Assembly (NCBI GenBank): GCA_002478045.1
Contig: DLLT01000013.1
Span: 1 to 8,060 of the forward strand
Direction: 5' to 3'
Length of the DNA: 8,060 nt
From: Porphyromonadaceae bacterium UBA7555
GTDB lineage: Bacteria; Bacteroidota; Bacteroidia; Bacteroidales; Muribaculaceae
In this document: one piece after another, positions 1 through 6,407 of the stretch
Numbering within the stretch: the stretch's first letter is position 1
Layout of the letters: each line of letters opens with the position of its first letter
Program-made: the position numbers and the translations under genes
Notes under the pieces: model-generated
Told to the model about the DNA's origin: nothing
What the model saw: the letters and a program-made list of their open reading frames with translations, nothing else
Database searches by the model: none

Positions 1-1
1 G

Positions 2-199
2 TGCGTTCATATAGCTGCTGCGGTACACTCCACGTCCCGGATGGAACTCTTTTGCCGCTTGTGATAATTTGAGCAGGCCGTGCTCGTCTCGCACTCGGCG
101 GAAAAGCTTATCGGGATGCTGCAGGTACTGGCGCAGGTCGCGCGTCATGGCTGCGGCGCTCTTGCCCGAGCGGATGCCGAGGTCAATTGTAGATTCTTA
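2..199 (-). pseudogene. Fragment of a phage head-morphogenesis (Mu F / SPP1 gp7-like) protein
   Basis: Read on the minus strand, 196 down to 2 is open for 65 codons and runs off the left edge. A stop codon (TAA) lies immediately upstream at 197-199. The peptide contains short stretches such as IDLGIRSGKSAAAMTRDL, LFRRVRDEHG and FHPGRGVYRSSYMNA. I recognise these as resembling the middle of phage minor-head / head-morphogenesis proteins of Bacteroidales prophages, which help build the capsid around the portal. The only ATG in the frame (146-148) sits inside the conserved part, so the amino-terminal portion is missing rather than starting here. G+C over 1-180 is 109/180 by hand count, above that of the neighbouring helicase gene. 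I infer a broken, decaying prophage or mobile-element gene whose rest lies outside the window. It could instead be an unrelated gene with an unusual start; the family call rests on remembered similarity, not a search. Confidence 0.5.
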
Positions 200-250
200 A
201 ACGAAGTGCAAAAACACCAGCCTCTCACTACGGGGTGCGGCCGAGGTCAA
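176..250. repeat. 11-bp direct repeat at the broken edge of the phage-like fragment
   Basis: The sequence gccgaggtcaa occurs at 176-186 and again at 240-250, 64 bp apart. On the minus strand both copies encode Asp-Leu-Gly, in two different frames: IDLG in the phage-like fragment and LDLG in the small open frame at 228-320. Such a repeat could mark a past slippage, duplication or insertion at the point where the fragment loses its upstream part. It could also be chance in a GC-rich stretch; an 11-mer this close is suggestive but not proof. Confidence 0.45.
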
Positions 251-320
251 GTCCCATTTCGATTTCGTCTTCTCGAAAATAATCATTAACTTCGCAGTAA
301 GCTAAAGCAGCTATCGGCAT
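228..320 (-). CDS. Possible 30-residue open frame, unrecognised, doubtful
   Basis: From ATG at 320-318 to TAG at 230-228 the minus strand encodes 30 residues. It starts MPIAALAYCEVNDYF and ends with a charged segment (EDEIEMGLDLGRTP). An in-frame stop at 330-332 closes the frame upstream. I do not recognise a family. The composition is acidic and protein-like, and the LDLG near the end mirrors IDLG in the phage-like fragment just downstream, so this may be a displaced or frameshifted piece of the same gene rather than a gene of its own. It is divergent to the helicase gene that starts at 364. No ribosome-binding site or promoter was found, so chance remains a fair explanation. Confidence 0.15.
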   Translation of the reverse strand: MPIAALAYCEVNDYFREDEIEMGLDLGRTP

Positions 321-363
321 CCGTTTTGATTATCCCGAGCGTGTCTGTTTTGCAACCTATTTT

Positions 364-2442
364 ATGGCTCAAAAGAAAAATCCAAAGGCGTCATCCAAAG
401 TACATTGCGACAAGGTCCCGGCGCTGACAGCAGGAGAGACTGTCACGACAGATGTCTCTGCCATAGACTTGACCAATCCGCAGTTCCAAGACGTTTGGAA
501 CTTGTTGCGCTATACTCGAAACTCAGTGTTCCTTACAGGAAAGGCCGGTACTGGCAAATCGACATTTCTGAGGTATATTATCGCTAATATCAAAAAGAAA
601 TCGGTTGTACTTGCACCTACGGGCATAGCGGCTGTTAATGTCGGCGGGCAGACTATGCATTCATTCTTCAAACTTCCGTTTAAGCCTTTTTTGCCTGATG
701 ACCCTGATTTTGCGAACAAGGTCCTACGCAAGAGGATGAAATATTCGTCCACATTTGTCAAGTTGTTGCGTAATCTCGAACTAATAGTGATAGACGAGGT
801 GTCGATGGTGCGCGCAGATATTATTGACTTTATGGACAAAGTGTTGCGTGTCTATACGGGCAATATGCGGCTACCTTTCGGCGGTAAGCAGATGCTTTTT
901 GTCGGCGATGTGTTTCAGCTCGAACCTGTGGTTAAGGGCGAAGCAAAAGATATGTTGGCTCGATATTACGACACTCCGTTCTTTTTCAATGCTATGGTCT
1001 TCAAGGAAATGTCGTTGGTGTCCATAGAACTCCGCAAAGTCTATCGGCAAACCGATTCTCATTTTGTGAGTATGCTGGATCGTATACGCGCCGGAAGTCC
1101 GTCGAAGAGCGATATAGACGAACTGAATTCGCATCTATGCAATGAAATATCAGAAGATTCAGAGTATACGATGACTATAGCTACTCGCCGCGAAATGGTG
1201 GACAATATCAACGAAAGTCATCTTAACGAGCTAAAGACCAAAGAAGAAACGTATAAAGGTTCTATCGAAGGCGAATATCCGTTAGATTCGCTACCTACGG
1301 ATATGGAATTGCGGTTAAAGGTTGGTGCGCAGGTTGTTTTTATAAAAAACGACCCCGATCATCGATGGGTCAACGGAACTATAGCCGTAGTGCGCGAATG
1401 TCGAGATGATTGTATAATTGTCAGTGCCGAGAATGAATCCTTTTTACAGGTGGTGCGCGAACGATGGTCCAATATCCGTTACGTTTATAATGAAGAAAAG
1501 CACACGATAGATGAGGTCGAACTTGGAGCGTTCACTCAATTTCCACTGAAATTGGCTTGGGCGCTTACGATACATAAAAGCCAGGGATTGACTTTCGATA
1601 ATGTAATCATTGACCTTGGGCGCGGAGCATTTACCGGAGGTCAGACATACGTTGCACTCAGCCGATGCCGAACACTTGATGGCATCAGTCTTAGAAGTAC
1701 CATCAATGCGCGCGATGTGTATGTTGATGCAAATATCCGCCATTTTGCTTCGGGATTCAACGACTCGTCAGTTATAGACAAGGCTCTGGAACAGTCCCGT
1801 GCCGATAGTTTGTACGAAGAAGCAGCACGTGCATGGAAAGAGCGTAAAACAGGTGACGCTGTTGAAGCTTTTTGTGCTGCCTCGGCTTTGCGAAACGAGA
1901 CCGGCAAACAAGCTGTTGTACGCCTTCTGCGAGTCAAATTAAGTGAGATTAATCGCCTGCGAGGCGAGATTGCGCAGATGAAAGAAGCCATTGAGACCTC
2001 GCAAAAGAAGTTAGATAAAGTGGCGGCACAATACGTGACATTAGGGCAAGAGTGTTGTGACGAAGCTTGGGATCATAATGCCGCTTTAGCTAATTATGAT
2101 AGGGCCTTGGAGATGTCCCCGGACTATTATCCTGCAGTATTGGCCAAGGGAATATTGCTTTCGGATATGGGACGCAATGATGAAGCTCATATGGTATTGC
2201 ACCATGCGTGTAAACTTTGTCCGACTGACTATAAGCCCGTTATGGCGCTCGGTGATATAGAATATGGCGAAGGCGACCTTGCGGCAGCTATGGGCTACTA
2301 TTTGCATGTTGTTGAGCTAAACGATTCGTATATTCCGGCATACACGTGTATTGCCGATATCTACCGCAAATTAGGAGATGAGGACGAAGCCGCACAAACC
2401 GAGGCAATCATTAAGAAGCTTAAACGTAAAAAGAAGAAATAA
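364..2442 (+). CDS. Pif1-like DNA helicase with C-terminal TPR repeats
   Basis: This 692-residue protein is a superfamily 1B helicase of the Pif1/RecD2-like group, an ATP-driven 5'-3' DNA unwinding enzyme of the cytoplasm. The helicase core is complete. Walker A is GKAGTGKST (59-67), Walker B is VIDEVSM (142-148), and GDVFQLEPV (181-189) is motif III. WALTIHKSQGLTFD (399-412) and TYVALSRCRTLDG (428-440) are the late motifs typical of Pif1. After the core come a helical, coiled-coil-like stretch (about 520-560), then about three TPR units (about 565-680) and a lysine-rich tail (KKLKRKKKK). TPRs normally bind protein partners, so an adaptor or substrate-recruiting tail is inferred. The start is the first ATG in frame; the next Met is residue 98, inside the core. 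No Shine-Dalgarno is evident. It stands alone on the plus strand, convergent with rmuC. The Pif1 class is secure; the specific cellular role (G-quadruplex, replication or repair) cannot be read from sequence. Confidence 0.93.
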   Translation: MAQKKNPKASSKVHCDKVPALTAGETVTTDVSAIDLTNPQFQDVWNLLRYTRNSVFLTGKAGTGKSTFLRYIIANIKKKSVVLAPTGIAAVNVGGQTMHSFFKLPFKPFLPDDPDFANKVLRKRMKYSSTFVKLLRNLELIVIDEVSMVRADIIDFMDKVLRVYTGNMRLPFGGKQMLFVGDVFQLEPVVKGEAKDMLARYYDTPFFFNAMVFKEMSLVSIELRKVYRQTDSHFVSMLDRIRAGSPSKSDIDELNSHLCNEISEDSEYTMTIATRREMVDNINESHLNELKTKEETYKGSIEGEYPLDSLPTDMELRLKVGAQVVFIKNDPDHRWVNGTIAVVRECRDDCIIVSAENESFLQVVRERWSNIRYVYNEEKHTIDEVELGAFTQFPLKLAWALTIHKSQGLTFDNVIIDLGRGAFTGGQTYVALSRCRTLDGISLRSTINARDVYVDANIRHFASGFNDSSVIDKALEQSRADSLYEEAARAWKERKTGDAVEAFCAASALRNETGKQAVVRLLRVKLSEINRLRGEIAQMKEAIETSQKKLDKVAAQYVTLGQECCDEAWDHNAALANYDRALEMSPDYYPAVLAKGILLSDMGRNDEAHMVLHHACKLCPTDYKPVMALGDIEYGEGDLAAAMGYYLHVVELNDSYIPAYTCIADIYRKLGDEDEAAQTEAIIKKLKRKKKK

Positions 2443-2476
2443 CGTCCGGGCACACCTATGATACTCGAAGGAGTAA

Positions 2477-3565
2477 TTAGGAATGGCGTCTTGCGGCAAT
2501 TCCGAGTTCGCCGAGAGTGCGTATACGTGCAGTAATGGACCTCGGAGCATCTGAAGTGACATGGGTGTTTAGAGTCTGCCATGCGGTCTGAGCTTGGCTT
2601 AAAGCCTTGCCAACGGCCGAAATATCACCGAGTATACGTTGCAGGTCCTCAAGAACGAGTGTGCATACACGAACGATTTCTTGTTGTTGCTTGTTTCGTC
2701 GGTCGAAGCGCCATTGCATTTCTACAATTTGCAGAATAGCCAAAAGTAACGCTGGAGATGCAAGCACGACACGCTTATTGTATGCATACTCGTAAATGGA
2801 AGCATCTGCGGAGGTTGCCGCAGTAAGCGCCTCATCGTTTGGCATAAAAAGGATGACAAATTCAGGCGAGCCTTCCACTCGGTCGTCATAATGCTTGGAT
2901 GCAAGGTTATCAATCTGTCGGCGTACCGATGCTACGTGTTCGCGCAAGCATACTCCCTTGTCTTCATCGGTTTGGGCTTCAAGATACTTTATATATGCTT
3001 TGAGTGAGGTTTTGGCATCGATGACTATATTTCGGCCGCCCGGAAGATGGACTATTGCATCTGGGCGGCGCATAGTATTTGTACTTTCGTCTGCGGCTAT
3101 GAAGCTTTGCAGGTCATAATCACGGCCTTTGAGCATACCTGTTGCTGCAAGTATGTTGTTTAACAGAATTTCGCCCCAGCGTCCCTGCACATTGTTATTT
3201 CCGGAAATATTTCGGTTGAGGTCACGGGTTTGACGTTCAACATCTCGTGTAGCGGCGAGGATGTCGTTGATATTTCGACGTGTTGTGCTGTCTGCATTTC
3301 GTTGTTCCTGAATGAAGGCCGCCATATTTGAGCCCAAAGTTTCGATGCGTCCGCGCAAAGGCTCAACGACTTGACGCATATCATCTACGGCCGCGCCGCG
3401 TTGCTGCTCACGCGAAAGCGAGGATAGAGCATTCTCGGCACGTTCGGCACGCCCGATGGATTCGCGTGCAAGTGTACGCCACATCGAAAGGCGTGAAGAC
3501 AATATGACAGCTGTCACGATTGCGGCGGCACACAAAATACCGAGGATAATAACTGCAATGTCCAT
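2477..3565 (-). CDS. rmuC: RmuC family DNA recombination-limiting protein
   Basis: The 362-residue product matches the RmuC family, named from E. coli, where it limits inversion at short inverted repeats and is thought to carry a nuclease-type fold. One hydrophobic helix at residues 3-23 would anchor it in the inner membrane. A helical, coiled-coil-rich stretch follows (about 30-120). The RmuC core starts at NNVQGRWGE (124-132) and continues with RPDAIVHLPGG (167-177), IDAKTSLKAY (182-191), FMPNDEAL (240-247) and VVLASPALLLAIL (266-278). D169 with D183 and K185 fits the PD-(D/E)XK pattern proposed for this family. Length is normal and the core appears complete. It is the last gene of the minus-strand run, 116 bp after the lipoprotein gene with a hairpin between, so it may have its own promoter, although none matching the Bacteroidetes consensus was seen. 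No substrate can be inferred. Confidence 0.93.
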   Translation of the reverse strand: MDIAVIILGILCAAAIVTAVILSSRLSMWRTLARESIGRAERAENALSSLSREQQRGAAVDDMRQVVEPLRGRIETLGSNMAAFIQEQRNADSTTRRNINDILAATRDVERQTRDLNRNISGNNNVQGRWGEILLNNILAATGMLKGRDYDLQSFIAADESTNTMRRPDAIVHLPGGRNIVIDAKTSLKAYIKYLEAQTDEDKGVCLREHVASVRRQIDNLASKHYDDRVEGSPEFVILFMPNDEALTAATSADASIYEYAYNKRVVLASPALLLAILQIVEMQWRFDRRNKQQQEIVRVCTLVLEDLQRILGDISAVGKALSQAQTAWQTLNTHVTSDAPRSITARIRTLGELGIAARRHS

Positions 3566-3612
3566 ATCGGCGATTTTAGGTTGACTATCAAGGTGGATTT
3601 ATTGTCGGAGAA

Positions 3613-3628
3613 TTGCACAATTTTGCAC
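3613..3628. repeat. Short tandem motif upstream of rmuC
   Basis: The hexamer ttgcac occurs at 3613-3618 and 3623-3628, one helical turn (10 bp) apart, 48-63 bp upstream of the rmuC start codon. On the coding strand it reads GTGCAA twice. Spacing of one turn is what a protein contacting one face of DNA would need, but two hexamers in AT-rich DNA are weak evidence. Confidence 0.2.
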
Positions 3629-3664
3629 GAAGGTCTCAGTCGCCTATTGCCGCAGAAACCTTCG
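3628..3664 (-). terminator. Candidate hairpin after the lipoprotein gene
   Basis: On the minus strand CGAAGGTTTC (3664-3655) can pair with GAGACCTTCG (3637-3628). This gives a 10-bp stem with one G-U wobble and a 17-nt loop. It begins 17 bp past the lipoprotein stop codon and ends 62 bp before rmuC. No run of U follows on either strand, so it is not a classical intrinsic terminator. It may serve as a 3' stabilising or attenuating hairpin separating the udp-sdaA-lipoprotein unit from rmuC. Confidence 0.4.
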
Positions 3665-3681
3665 GCATATATATGGAGAAC

Positions 3682-4200
3682 TTATTGTACAGGGGAGAAA
3701 ACAATTGTTCCGTCTTTGGCTTGCATTGAAAACAGCGCTCGAACCATAGTGTAATCGGTTTTGATGTATGTTTCGACTTCATCTTTATCAACACCTTCGA
3801 TGTAAATACGTCCGCGACTATTGCTGTCTTTGCTTATGATATTGCCCTTGGAATTGACAATATTTTTATCTGTTTGGTAGGTGAACAAGAAGTCGTATTT
3901 ATCCTTATCCAGTGTTACGCCTTTTTTGAACGAACGTTTTACGATAATTCCGCCTATACAGGGGAAATCGCTGTAAGTTATAGTCTTGGCCCACGGCGAT
4001 GTCGTGACGGCTTCGACTTTTTCTTCACCGCCCAGGTAGTATGATATGGTGATATCGGCTACAGATAGAAGATCTTCGTTAGTGGTGAGCGTTATTGTAT
4101 AGTCCACGTGGTGGTCTGTACTTTCGGGCGCATCACTATTACACGATACCATACAGACGCCTAACAAGAGAGATAAAGATACTAAGACATTTTTGACCAT
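3682..4200 (-). CDS. Small predicted lipoprotein, function unknown
   Basis: This 172-residue protein has a type II signal peptide: a Lys near the start, a hydrophobic stretch (about 5-16) and a lipobox ending MVSC, with C20 as the lipidated residue. The residues after it (NSDAPESTD) are polar and acidic. In several Bacteroidetes an acidic stretch at this position directs lipoproteins to the cell surface, so surface exposure is a reasonable inference. The mature part (about 150 residues) looks like beta-rich, soluble protein with many alternating Thr/Ile/Val/Tyr segments, a Cys at 81 and no repeats or catalytic motif that I can name. The start codon is 15 bp beyond the sdaA stop codon, so it is very likely co-transcribed with sdaA. 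I do not recognise a named family. The gene is intact and of normal base composition; existence is well supported, function is unknown. Confidence 0.85.
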   Translation of the reverse strand: MVKNVLVSLSLLLGVCMVSCNSDAPESTDHHVDYTITLTTNEDLLSVADITISYYLGGEEKVEAVTTSPWAKTITYSDFPCIGGIIVKRSFKKGVTLDKDKYDFLFTYQTDKNIVNSKGNIISKDSNSRGRIYIEGVDKDEVETYIKTDYTMVRALFSMQAKDGTIVFSPVQ

Positions 4201-4215
4201 AATAGTGTAGAGGTG

Positions 4216-5427
4216 TTATTGTATTGCGGCAAGACCGCCTTTTGCAGTCTCCTTATATATGGAAGGCAGATCGTGTCCGGTTTGCTTCATAACTTCAACG
4301 ATACGGTCAAACGACACGCTATGTTGCCCATCAGATATGGCCGCGTATAAATTGGCGTCCAAAGCGCGTGCGGCGGCATAGGCGTTTCGTTCGATACAAG
4401 GTATCTGTACCAATCCGCATACGGGATCGCAAGTCAGGCCGAGGTGATGTTCAAGACCCATTTCAGCCGAGTACTCGATTTGAGCCGGTGTTCCGCCAAA
4501 CAGTTGAGATGCAGCCGCTGCGGCCATCGCGCAAGCCACGCCCACTTCTCCTTGACAGCCAACTTCGGCGCCCGAGATGGAGGCGTTGTGTCGTACAACT
4601 GCGCCGAAAAGCCCCGCAGTAGCTAGAGCTCGCAGTATGCGTTGGCGGCTGAAATCTTTTGAAGTATGTAGGTGGTATAGCACTGCGGGCACTATGCCGC
4701 ACGAACCGCATGTAGGTGCCGTTACGATTTTTCCACCGGCGGCATTCTCCTCGCTTACTGCCAATGCATAGGCATATACCAAACCTCGGCTTTTCAGCGA
4801 ACTTGTGTAGCCGGCGGCATGTACATAATAGCTGACCGCTTTGCGTCTGACACCCAGGCCTCCGGGAAGTACGCCTTCGGCTTCAATGCCGCGGAGCACG
4901 GCTTCGACCATAACGTCCCAAACATTTCCGAGATAGTCCCAAATGTCCGGCCCTTCGCATTGCTCGACATATTCCCAGAAACTGTGTCCGGTGGTTTCGC
5001 ACCATTGCAGAATTTGGCCAATAGTGTCCATTCCGTAGATGTCTCGCGCATTTTCCGGGTCAAGGGATTGCCCTTCTTCGACAATCTCTCCTCCGCCGAT
5101 GCTGTACATAGTGCGAGTCGGACATATAGGCACGCCTTTTGCGTCCAAAGCCTCGAAGGCCATGGCGTTGGTGTGAAACGGTAGTACGGAATCAGGCTTC
5201 CAGACAATGTCTGTATGTGCTACCGGAGTCAATACGTCCAATATGGCCTTGTCGGTAAGGTGGCCTCGTCCGGTGGCGGCCAAAGAGCCATATAGGGTTA
5301 CGCGGAACGATGCCGGGTGTGACGATTTGACACTGCTTAGAAAAGCTGTGGCGGCGTTGCGCGGGCCCATGGTGTGGGACGATGACGGTCCGTATCCAAT
5401 TTTGTATATGGTTCTTATGGTCTCCAT
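4216..5427 (-). CDS. sdaA: L-serine ammonia-lyase (iron-sulfur type)
   Basis: The 403-residue enzyme converts L-serine to pyruvate and ammonia with a [4Fe-4S] cluster in the cytoplasm, feeding serine into central carbon metabolism. The N-terminal beta domain opens with GYGPSSSHTMGP (11-22), the usual substrate-loop signature. The catalytic alpha domain carries APTCGSCGIVP (237-247), GAEVGCQGEVG (286-296) and LTCDPVCGLVQIPC (331-344). C291, C333 and C344 have spacings of 42 and 11, matching the three cluster cysteines I remember for the Legionella enzyme (343, 385, 396). Both domains are on one chain, and the whole is shorter than the roughly 450-residue proteobacterial enzymes. The end (KETAKGGLAAIQ) has the conserved GGLA but no tail cysteine, which some relatives place in the active site. 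It starts 25 bp after the udp stop and ends 15 bp before the lipoprotein start, so these three are probably one unit. Confidence 0.96.
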   Translation of the reverse strand: METIRTIYKIGYGPSSSHTMGPRNAATAFLSSVKSSHPASFRVTLYGSLAATGRGHLTDKAILDVLTPVAHTDIVWKPDSVLPFHTNAMAFEALDAKGVPICPTRTMYSIGGGEIVEEGQSLDPENARDIYGMDTIGQILQWCETTGHSFWEYVEQCEGPDIWDYLGNVWDVMVEAVLRGIEAEGVLPGGLGVRRKAVSYYVHAAGYTSSLKSRGLVYAYALAVSEENAAGGKIVTAPTCGSCGIVPAVLYHLHTSKDFSRQRILRALATAGLFGAVVRHNASISGAEVGCQGEVGVACAMAAAAASQLFGGTPAQIEYSAEMGLEHHLGLTCDPVCGLVQIPCIERNAYAAARALDANLYAAISDGQHSVSFDRIVEVMKQTGHDLPSIYKETAKGGLAAIQ

Positions 5428-5452
5428 CGTTAGTGCGATTAGCTGGTTGTTT

Positions 5453-6331
5453 TTAGATGCGATCCAGTACGGTGGCTACGAGGTCATGGATGCCACCCTT
5501 GTAATTGGGGTTGGCTTCTTCGTTGAAGCGGTTTGCGATAATCGAGCATACCGTCATGCAACGGTGTCCCATAAGACGGCCCAAGCCTTGCAAGGGTGCA
5601 GATTCCATCTCATAGTTGGTGATTTTGCGGCCATTGTATCGGAAGCTTTCGATACGATGGTTGAGGTCAGGATTAGCGAGGGGAAGACGTACTTCGCGTC
5701 CCTGCGGGCCGTAGAAGCCGACAGCAGAGATTGTATTGCCTCGAACCATATCATCGCGTCCGATTTGTTCAACAAGCGATGCATCGGCATCAACGACATA
5801 AGGATTGGCCCACGTGGGATTCCAGCCTACATGTTCGCAGAAAGATTTTTCGAAATCAAGGTCGGCAACGGAATTACGACCTGCATAATAGTTGAGCACG
5901 CCGTCAAAGCCTATGGATTTTTCGGCTATGACGGGGGTTCCAAGCGATAGTTCGGGTTGAAGCGCGCCGCTGGTGCCGATGCGTACCATTGTAAGCTGAC
6001 GGTGGTTTTCCTTGACTTCACGTGTGGCAAAGTCTACATTGGCCAGAGCATCAAGCTCGGTGATTACGATGTCGATGTTGTCGGGGCCGATGCCGTGGCT
6101 TATGCACATAATGGGCTTGCCGCGGTAGGTGCCACCGATAGTATGAAATTCGCGCGACTGTACTTCGAAGGTCTTGGTATCAAAGAACCCTGCAATCATA
6201 TCCACGCGACCGGGGTCTCCGCACATGATAATGCGGTCGGTGAGTTGATCGGGCTGCAGGTGGATGTGGAATGCTGTTCCGTCGCTATTGATGATAAACT
6301 CGCTGGGAGGTATGATTTTCTTTTGTGCCAT
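5453..6331 (-). CDS. udp: Uridine phosphorylase (nucleoside phosphorylase family)
   Basis: This 292-residue protein belongs to the PNP/UDP phosphorylase family. It splits uridine with phosphate into uracil and ribose-1-phosphate, a pyrimidine salvage and ribose-recovery step in the cytoplasm. Phosphate-binding residues lie in CGDPGRV (37-43) and RIGTSG (117-122). GIGPDN (80-85) is the family signature. FYGPQGR (206-212) has the F-Y-x-x-Q-x-R arrangement of the uracil-binding loop in E. coli Udp, which favours uridine over purine nucleosides. NYEMES (239-244) supplies the ribose-binding Met and Glu. Length is a little greater than E. coli Udp (about 253), mainly through N-terminal and central insertions. 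The start ATG follows an A-rich leader without a Shine-Dalgarno, typical of Bacteroidetes. It heads the udp-sdaA-lipoprotein group, 76 bp below dprA. Exact base preference is inferred, not shown. Confidence 0.92.
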   Translation of the reverse strand: MAQKKIIPPSEFIINSDGTAFHIHLQPDQLTDRIIMCGDPGRVDMIAGFFDTKTFEVQSREFHTIGGTYRGKPIMCISHGIGPDNIDIVITELDALANVDFATREVKENHRQLTMVRIGTSGALQPELSLGTPVIAEKSIGFDGVLNYYAGRNSVADLDFEKSFCEHVGWNPTWANPYVVDADASLVEQIGRDDMVRGNTISAVGFYGPQGREVRLPLANPDLNHRIESFRYNGRKITNYEMESAPLQGLGRLMGHRCMTVCSIIANRFNEEANPNYKGGIHDLVATVLDRI

Positions 6332-6407
6332 AGGTGGTTTTTGTTTATGTTTGTATGTGTTTTTGATATGTTATGTCTTTCTTTGAATAGATATGTAGTG
6401 GTATTAA
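6332..6407 (-). promoter_or_regulatory. A-rich leader of udp with five ACATA motifs
   Basis: The 76-bp gap between dprA and udp is very AT-rich. It contains the pentamer ACATA five times on the coding strand (6392-6396, 6372-6376, 6367-6371, 6354-6358, 6346-6350), followed by A-runs up to the start codon. A-rich leaders of this kind help translation initiation in Bacteroidetes. No TAnnTTTG box was found, so it is unclear whether udp has its own promoter or is read through from dprA. Confidence 0.35.

Noticed and set aside
80..289. Plus-strand open frame (69 codons) at the left edge
   Set aside because: It is the complement of the phage-like fragment and its broken edge; the minus strand carries the recognisable motifs.
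324..352. Possible promoter for the Pif1-like gene (TTTTG at 324-328 and CTGTTTTG at 345-352)
   Set aside because: Only the TTTG half of the -7 box matches, the spacing is short, and the start site would fall almost on the ATG.
2462..2475. Small inverted repeat tactc-gaag-gagta between the convergent stop codons of the helicase and rmuC
   Set aside because: The stem is only 5 bp, extension fails on both sides and no U-run follows, so it cannot be called a terminator.
4819..5184. Plus-strand open frame (121 codons) opposite sdaA
   Set aside because: It is antisense to the conserved beta domain of sdaA, with no start signal or recognisable protein features.
5207..5950. Long plus-strand open frame (247 codons) opposite sdaA and udp
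   Set aside because: It lies antisense to two well-conserved enzymes with complete motifs and shows no family resemblance, so it is an antisense shadow.
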